Assembly (NCBI RefSeq): GCF_008253865.1
Contig: NZ_CP042331.1
Location: 1,178,001 to 1,242,000, forward strand
Length of the DNA: 64,000 nt
Reading direction: 5' to 3'
DNA from: Bosea sp. F3-2
Lineage (GTDB): Bacteria; Pseudomonadota; Alphaproteobacteria; Rhizobiales; Beijerinckiaceae
The notes beneath the pieces are model-generated. The model was not told the origin of the DNA. It made no database searches and was given only the letters and a program-made list of their open reading frames with translations. The first letter of the stretch is position 1, and the number at the start of each line of letters is the position of its first letter. The position numbers were made by a program, and so were the translations under genes. Shown one piece after another: positions 58,111-64,000 of this stretch.

Positions 58111-58827
58111 TCAATGCAATGATACTGCGCTTAGAAACGTCTCCAGCTCGGGCGTGCGTGGCCGGGCGAGTGTCGCGGCCGCGGGACCTTCCTCCCAGAT
58201 CCTGCCCTGGTGCATGAACGCCACGCGGTCGGCGATCTGGCGGGCGAAGCCGATCTCGTGGGTCACCAGTATCATGGTCATGCCGTCGCGCGCCATCTCC
58301 TCCAGCAATTTCGGCACCTCGCCGACCAGCTCTGGATCGTCGAACAGCATAAGTTGCGGCGACATCGCCAGCGAACGCGCGATGGCCACACATTGCTGCT
58401 GACCACCGGAGAGCTGGTTGGGATAGGCGTCGATCTTCTCGGCCTGCCCCACCTTTTGCAGCACGGTTTCGGCCAGGCGTCGTGCCTCGGCCAGCGGCAC
58501 CCTCTTCACCACATTGGGCGCGAGCGTGATGTTCTCCTCGACACTGAGATGCGGGAAGAGATTAAAGCTCTGGAACACGATGCCGACATGCTGGCGCAGC
58601 TTGCGCAGGTCCATGCCGAGATCGTTGATCACGGTGCCGTCGAAGGAGATGGTGCCGCCCTGGATAGGCTCCAGCCCGTCCACGCAGCGCAGCAGGGTGC
58701 TCTTGCCCGAGCCCGAGCGGCCGATGATGGCGACGATCTCGCCCTTCGCGACGGTGAGCGATACGCCGTTCAAGACCGTGTGCTGGCCGTAGTGCTTGAC
58801 GACGTCATTGAGATCAACGAGCGACAT
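58111..58827 (-). CDS. Polar amino-acid ABC transporter ATPase with deleted Walker B region
   Basis: The 238-residue protein matches GlnQ/HisP-type ATPases, with Walker A 'GRSGSGKSTLLRC'. The signature is 'LSGGQQQCVAIARSLAM', where Cys replaces the usual Arg. After 'LMLFD' the expected 'EPTSALDPELVGEV' reads directly 'DPELVGEV': an in-frame loss of six codons that removes the catalytic Glu and part of the D-loop. ATP hydrolysis should be lost. No intact permease or binding protein is adjacent, so it is probably decaying. Confidence 0.82.
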   Translation of the reverse strand: MSLVDLNDVVKHYGQHTVLNGVSLTVAKGEIVAIIGRSGSGKSTLLRCVDGLEPIQGGTISFDGTVINDLGMDLRKLRQHVGIVFQSFNLFPHLSVEENITLAPNVVKRVPLAEARRLAETVLQKVGQAEKIDAYPNQLSGGQQQCVAIARSLAMSPQLMLFDDPELVGEVPKLLEEMARDGMTMILVTHEIGFARQIADRVAFMHQGRIWEEGPAAATLARPRTPELETFLSAVSLH

Positions 58828-58985
58828 GCAGCCTCCGCTCGAGCCGCCGGCTCCATTGCGTCAGGGGGGAAGCAATGCGCGAAGTAGATGGCGGGGATAA
58901 TGACATGGATGGCGAGGAGCCGGAAAGTGGTACCGGCGCTCTTTATCAATAGCAGGAAGGTCGGCGAAGGACGTATCGCCAAGAT
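58808..58985 (-). pseudogene. Possible permease C-terminus upstream of the ATPase
   Basis: In the frame before the ATPase start the minus strand reads 'FLLLIKSAGTTFRLLAI' and then 'AIYFAHCFP', resembling the end of polar amino-acid ABC permeases (which normally finish '..YFALCFPLSRL..'). It would overlap the ATPase start as in an operon. The rest of the permease is missing. The match is weak. Confidence 0.3.
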
Positions 58986-59230
58986 CCAGGGAGCTGTCTG
59001 GTCCTTGGGTCGCGAAACGGCCGATGTCGGCAGGACCGCCCATTCGCCTGCCACCGACGATTATGCCCCTTGGGAGAATGCCTTCATTGGTATGAGCAAT
59101 GCGAGGAAGGTCGCACATGAGAGCTAGCAGCGCACGCACCGCTCTCCGCACCCTGCAGGAAGGCGGCCTGGGAGATGTCCGCTCACCACCACCCATCTCG
59201 GTCGTTTCCGGTTTATGGGTTGACGGCCAG
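58986..59230. other. Gap without a recognisable gene
   Basis: No family features are seen between the permease-like scrap and the helicase fragment. With the neighbouring scraps it makes a 400-base region of decayed sequence. Confidence 0.45.
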
Positions 59231-59504
59231 TGTCCTGATATTCGTCTGCCATGACATGGTCGAAGCGCGAGCCGACATCTGCGGCGATGTCCGGATCGGT
59301 CATGGCCTGCGCCCAGTAGAGCAGCAGATCGTCGTAATCGAGGACGTTCTGCCGCCGCTTGGCCTCGACATCGGCGGCGAAGAGCTCCTTCAGCTCGGCA
59401 GCCCAGGCCACGCACCAGGAATAGGAACGGCCGAGCACCTCCTCGATCGGCAGTTCCGCATTCACACAGCGCGAATGGATCGCCAGGCAGGTGCGCCAGC
59501 ATTC
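59231..59504 (-). pseudogene. Internal fragment of a UvrD/PcrA-like helicase
   Basis: The minus strand encodes 'CLAIHSRCVNAELPIEEVLG', then 'LDYDDLLLYWAQAM' and 'HVMADEYQDT', the region ending in the DEAD-type Walker B motif II (here D-E-Y-Q-D) of superfamily 1 helicases. Both the ATP-binding N-terminus and everything after motif II are absent; the frame changes to unrelated residues after 'YQDT'. The fragment could belong to the same helicase type as the C-terminal piece at 32657. Confidence 0.7.
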
Positions 59505-59515
59505 CCTCCCCGCCT

Positions 59516-60163
59516 CTATCCATCCGACGGCTGGAGCAACTTTGCTTCTGCCCAGGTCGCAGCGGCTTTCGCCATCGTTGCCAGATGCCCCGCTGCTGAA
59601 AAGCCGGAAGCCTTACGCGGGCGAAGGTCATGATCACCGTCCTCGAGCCAAACCATCTCGATCGAAGGCGACAAGGAATAGGCGCCGACCTCTTCTCGTG
59701 TGCCGAATTCGTCGCGCGTGCCCTGGATGATCAACGCCGGCGTCTTCAGATCGGCCAGATGCTGGGTCCGCAACTGCTCTGGCTTTGCCGGAGGATGAAA
59801 GGGGTAGCCGAGGCAGAGCAAGCCACCGATCTTTCCAGTGGCGAAAAGTTCGTCGGCGACCATACTGGCCACGCGAGCGCCCATCGACTTGCCGCCAATG
59901 ATGAGCGATCGCGATGAACCGATCTTTTCAACAGCCGCGAGATACTCCGGCTTAAGCTTTTCAGCTCGCGGGGGTGGTTTGCGGCCAGCGTCCGTACGAC
60001 GACTGGCCATATAGTCAAATTCGAAGCGAGCGATACGAAAGCCCTCGCGGGCTAACGCCGCGGCGGCAGCCGTCAAGGCTCCGGAGTCCATCGGAGCGCC
60101 CGCCCCGTGGGCCAGAAGAATGGTGTGTGTCGCCTTCTCCGGGCCATCGAAGAGAACGTTCAA
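59516..60163 (-). CDS. Alpha/beta hydrolase (KANL3/Tex30-like family)
   Basis: The 215-residue protein has 'ILLAHGAGAPMDSGAL' near the N-terminus, the nucleophile elbow 'IGGKSMGARVAS' with Ser, an acid residue in 'IIQGTRDEFG', and His in 'EDGDHDL'. These give a complete Ser-Asp-His triad. Such small dienelactone-hydrolase-like proteins cleave esters of unknown nature in the cytoplasm. It abuts a helicase fragment but is itself intact. Confidence 0.82.
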   Translation of the reverse strand: MNVLFDGPEKATHTILLAHGAGAPMDSGALTAAAAALAREGFRIARFEFDYMASRRTDAGRKPPPRAEKLKPEYLAAVEKIGSSRSLIIGGKSMGARVASMVADELFATGKIGGLLCLGYPFHPPAKPEQLRTQHLADLKTPALIIQGTRDEFGTREEVGAYSLSPSIEMVWLEDGDHDLRPRKASGFSAAGHLATMAKAAATWAEAKLLQPSDG

Positions 60164-60231
60164 GGTGTCTCACTCAAGTCCAAAGACGGGACACCGGCCC
60201 GCAGCTCTCAGGCCGGCGGGCCATATGAAGG

Positions 60232-60660
60232 CTACGCCGCCTTCCCACGGGGGCGCTTCCGACGCTGCTGCCCGAGCCCCATCGACTTTGCCAGGTTCGA
60301 ACGCGCTTCAGCATAGGCAGGAGCGACCATCGGATAGTCGGGCGGCAACCCCCACTTTGCACGATATTGATCAGGCGTCATGTCATAGGCAGTGCGGAGA
60401 TGGCGCTTAAGCGACTTAAACTTCTTTCCATCCTCGAGGCAGATCAGAAAGTCGGTCGTGATCGACTTTTTAATCGATACCGCCGGCGCTGGCTTCACGG
60501 CGGGCGTCGGCGCCGCCGGCTCTTTGCCCAAGCCTGCAATCGCCGAATGAGTGGTGGCGATCAGCATTGGAAGATCCGCAGCCGGAACACTGTTGCTCGA
60601 CACGTAGGCCGATACGATATGGGCAACGAGGTCGATGATTTCGTCGTTGGCTTCGGACAT
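60232..60660 (-). CDS. MucR/Ros-family transcriptional regulator
   Basis: The 142-residue protein has the MucR zinc-finger region 'CLEDGKKFKSLKRHL' followed by 'MTPDQYRAKWGLPPDYPMVA', and a basic C-terminus. MucR proteins are nucleoid-associated repressors in Hyphomicrobiales that control exopolysaccharide, motility and horizontally acquired genes. The 68-base gap to the hydrolase gene suggests it may be co-transcribed with it. Several paralogues are usual per genome. Confidence 0.9.
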   Translation of the reverse strand: MSEANDEIIDLVAHIVSAYVSSNSVPAADLPMLIATTHSAIAGLGKEPAAPTPAVKPAPAVSIKKSITTDFLICLEDGKKFKSLKRHLRTAYDMTPDQYRAKWGLPPDYPMVAPAYAEARSNLAKSMGLGQQRRKRPRGKAA

Positions 60661-61040
60661 TACAAACTCCGACTGCTGCTATGCGCAGAATCTTATTCGA
60701 TTCTCGATCCAGTAGTTATGTTTTCGACCAGCTCAAGTCAAATTGTCGCCTAGGTGCCAATCACTATTTATTTGCAACGTGGGTTTCTGAAACGACAAGG
60801 CGCCGCTGGCAACTTTGACGAAACTCGGCTCTCCATGGTGAGCGCAACCTCTTTAGGCGATTGCCAATGTCATCCTGCCAAGCCTGAGGCAGCCCGCGGA
60901 TTACATGCGACAGACGCCGCTCAGAGTTTGCCGACTGCGATGATTTTGTTGCGGACAAGCCCGGTGGCGCTTCTATCGGACCACGTCCCGCGCCGATTGT
61001 GCCGTCTGATAGGAAATCCAAGACGGATGGGAGCCTAAAC
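60661..61040. other. Gap upstream of mucR, no gene seen
   Basis: This 380-base region holds the mucR upstream sequence, AT-richer than its surroundings near 60680-60780, and no recognisable coding sequence. Confidence 0.5.
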
Positions 61041-61223
61041 GTCATTTCCAGTTTTCGGTTCGTTCATTGCGCGGATCTGCACATCGATGCGCCGCTGAAG
61101 TCGCTGGCGCTGCGAAACCCCGAGCTGGCGGAGCTGGTCGCGAGCGCTACACGGAAAGCGTTCCTCGCGACGATCGATCTGTGCCTGGAGGAGAAGGTCG
61201 ATGCGCTGTTGATCGCGGGTGAC
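61041..61223 (+). pseudogene. N-terminal fragment of an Mre11/SbcD-like DNA repair exonuclease
   Basis: The plus strand reads 'FRFVHCADLHIDAPLKSLAL', then 'DLCLEEKVDALLIAGD', the first calcineurin-like motifs (D-x-H and GD) of SbcD/YhaO-type nucleases. After 'AGD' at 61223 the frame leaves the family; the next motifs (NHD and others) are missing. The break lies 24 bases from the stop of the convergent aminotransferase gene. Confidence 0.7.
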
Positions 61224-61246
61224 CGCTCGGCTCGCAGGCGGATGGA

Positions 61247-62563
<1,317 letters not shown>

Positions 62564-62691
62564 TTGCGTTGCCTCCGCTGCTGTTGCTTGACCTGATCAG
62601 AGCCACCATACCGTGTAAAGGAACATGAGTTTCGCCTTGCGGAATTACCTTCCGATCGCTATCCGAAGGCGGAGCAAGCCCGAATGCCGGA

Positions 62692-63489
62692 GTGGCCATG
62701 GCCAGGAAACCCGACAATCCCTACGTCGTGCAGCCGGTGATGAAGGCGCTCAAGGTGCTGGAGCTGGTCGCCCGCCACGGCCACGAGATCGCGCTCACCG
62801 CCGTCAGCAAGGAGCTGCGGATCCCGAAGACGACGACCTTCCGCTATCTGCAGACGCTGACGGCCGCCGGCTTCCTCGACCACAACCGCGCGACCGACCG
62901 CTACAATCTCGGGCCCCAGCTGCGCTCCATCGCCCGGGCCGACGCCAGCGTCAGCAAGGTCCGCGAGCTCGCCCGTCCGGCCATGATCGAGCTGATGCAC
63001 GAGTTCAACGAGACCGTGAATCTCGCCGTGAAGGGCAACGGCACGGTCGTCTATATCGACTTGATCGAGGCCAACCGCTCGCTCCGGATGCAGGCGCGCA
63101 TCGGCGACAGCCACCCGATGCATTCGACCGCGCTCGGCAAGGCGATCCTCGCCTTCCTGCCAGAGGCCGAACGGCAGCGCCAGCTCGACCTGCCACTGAC
63201 CGAACGCACCGGCCGGACCCTGCTGCAACGCGAGGAGATCGAACGCCAGCTCCGGCAGGTGAAGCGGAGCGGCTACGCCACCGAGATGGGCGAGAACGAG
63301 GACGGCGCCATGTGCGTCGGCGTACCGATCCTCGACGAGGACGGCTATCCGGTCGCGGCGCTGTCGATCTCGGCGCCGCTGATGCGCATGCCGCATTCGC
63401 TGGCGGCCAAGGCCGGCACGCGGCTGCGTGAGGTCGCAGCCGGCATCTCGGCCCAGCTCGGCTCTCATCCAGCCGCCGCCGCGGGTTGA
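62692..63489 (+). CDS. IclR-family transcriptional regulator
   Basis: The 265-residue protein has an N-terminal winged helix-turn-helix ('IALTAVSKELRIPKTTTFRY') and the IclR effector domain with 'PMHSTALGKAILAFLP' and 'GYATEMGENEDGAMCVGVPI'. The start may be GTG 62692 or ATG 62698. It is divergent from the aminotransferase gene and convergent with the Dpp-type permease. It likely controls one or both. Confidence 0.88.
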   Translation: MAMARKPDNPYVVQPVMKALKVLELVARHGHEIALTAVSKELRIPKTTTFRYLQTLTAAGFLDHNRATDRYNLGPQLRSIARADASVSKVRELARPAMIELMHEFNETVNLAVKGNGTVVYIDLIEANRSLRMQARIGDSHPMHSTALGKAILAFLPEAERQRQLDLPLTERTGRTLLQREEIERQLRQVKRSGYATEMGENEDGAMCVGVPILDEDGYPVAALSISAPLMRMPHSLAAKAGTRLREVAAGISAQLGSHPAAAAG

Positions 63490-63497
63490 CGTCGCGC

Positions 63498-64000
63498 TCA
63501 TCGGTATTCGATCCGCGGGTCGATCCAGGCGTAGAGCATGTCGACCAGAAGATTGATCAGCATATAGGCGACCAGAATCACCAGGATGCAGCCCTGGATC
63601 AGCGGGTAGTCGCGGGTGCTGATTGCCTGGATCAGCAGGCGCCCGAGGCCCGGATAGGTGAAGACCGCCTCCGTCACCACCGCCCCGCCGATGAAGTTCG
63701 CCATCATCAGCCCGACGATGGTGACAAAGGGCAGCATCGCGTTGCGCATGATGTGCAGGCCGACGATGCGGTTTTCCGGCACACCCTTGGCGCGGGCGGT
63801 GCGGACGTAATCGGCCCGCGCCTCGCCGATCAGCGAGGCGCGCAGGAACCGCGCGAGGATGCCTGAGACATAGGTGCCAAGGGTGAGCGCCGGCAGCGCC
63901 AGGCTGCGCAGCGCGTCGAGCGGCGACTGCCAGAACGGGACATGGCGCGAGGCCGAAGGTAGCCAGCGCAATTCCACGGCGAAGAGCAGGATCAGCAGGA
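63498..64000 (-). CDS. Dipeptide/nickel-type ABC permease (DppB-like), C-terminal part
   Basis: The frame is open to the right window edge, so the N-terminus is missing. The visible 166 residues include the DppB/OppB landmarks 'LARFLRASLIGEARADYVRT', 'ARAKGVPENRIVGLHIMRNA' and 'VVTEAVFTYPGLGRLLIQAI'. It is one of two permeases of a peptide- or opine-type importer continuing outside the window. Its stop lies nine bases from the IclR stop, tail to tail. Confidence 0.88.
   Translation of the reverse strand, partial: LLILLFAVELRWLPSASRHVPFWQSPLDALRSLALPALTLGTYVSGILARFLRASLIGEARADYVRTARAKGVPENRIVGLHIMRNAMLPFVTIVGLMMANFIGGAVVTEAVFTYPGLGRLLIQAISTRDYPLIQGCILVILVAYMLINLLVDMLYAWIDPRIEYR

Overview
The window is about 64 kb of GC-rich DNA that looks like the accessory part of a genome from the Hyphomicrobiales (Rhizobiales), plausibly a Bosea- or Methylobacterium-like soil alphaproteobacterium. 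The grounds are a MucR/Ros regulator, a rhizobial-type GlpSTPQ-V glycerol ABC operon, an OhrR-like MarR, a rhizobial palindromic intergenic repeat, and many nutrient ABC transporters each paired with its own regulator. The genus is inference only. No rRNA, tRNA, CRISPR array or phage genes were seen.

Left part (1-13.1 kb): after the end of a Bug-type solute-binding protein, a divergent LysR regulator faces a long co-directional catabolic run. It holds a Dabb protein, maleylacetate reductase, an amidohydrolase, a 3-hydroxyisobutyrate dehydrogenase-like oxidoreductase, hydroxyquinol 1,2-dioxygenase, an FAD-linked oxidase, a complete ribose-type ABC transporter, a YciI protein and an AhpD-like protein. 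Hydroxyquinol dioxygenase plus maleylacetate reductase gives the lower pathway to 3-oxoadipate. The sugar-type importer and amidohydrolase suggest an unusual polar precursor.

13.3-18.2 kb is a regulator-rich stretch: LysR, an MFS efflux pump, an OhrR-like MarR, an AraC regulator and a frameshifted TetR gene.

18.4-27.1 kb is a polyol/phosphodiester locus: a sorbitol dehydrogenase-like enzyme, an internally deleted xylulokinase relic, a HAD phosphatase, a SorC regulator, a Ugp-like importer without its ATPase, a glycerophosphodiesterase and a mannitol dehydrogenase family enzyme. Two matching SorC-type operator candidates lie upstream of the two transcription units.

27.4-33 kb is a mixed stretch: AraC, acid phosphatase, a DUF1254-type protein, small lipoproteins, and fragments of a short-chain dehydrogenase and a UvrD-like helicase. 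33.1-39.6 kb is a LacI-controlled sugar ABC operon ending in a GH63-like hydrolase, plausibly for glucosylglycerate or mannosylglycerate.

39.7-44.3 kb is a type I secretion locus with a short non-RTX substrate, followed by a Cache-PAS-GGDEF diguanylate cyclase with an inhibitory site. 48.8-54.9 kb carries the glycerol ABC operon, lacking nearby glpD, glpK or glpR. 55-61.2 kb is a gene graveyard: an IS3 relic, pieces of a dehydrogenase, an amino-acid ABC transporter, a UvrD-like helicase and an Mre11/SbcD-like nuclease, set between an intact MHS transporter, an alpha/beta hydrolase and MucR. The window ends with a class III aminotransferase, an IclR regulator and the end of a Dpp-type permease.
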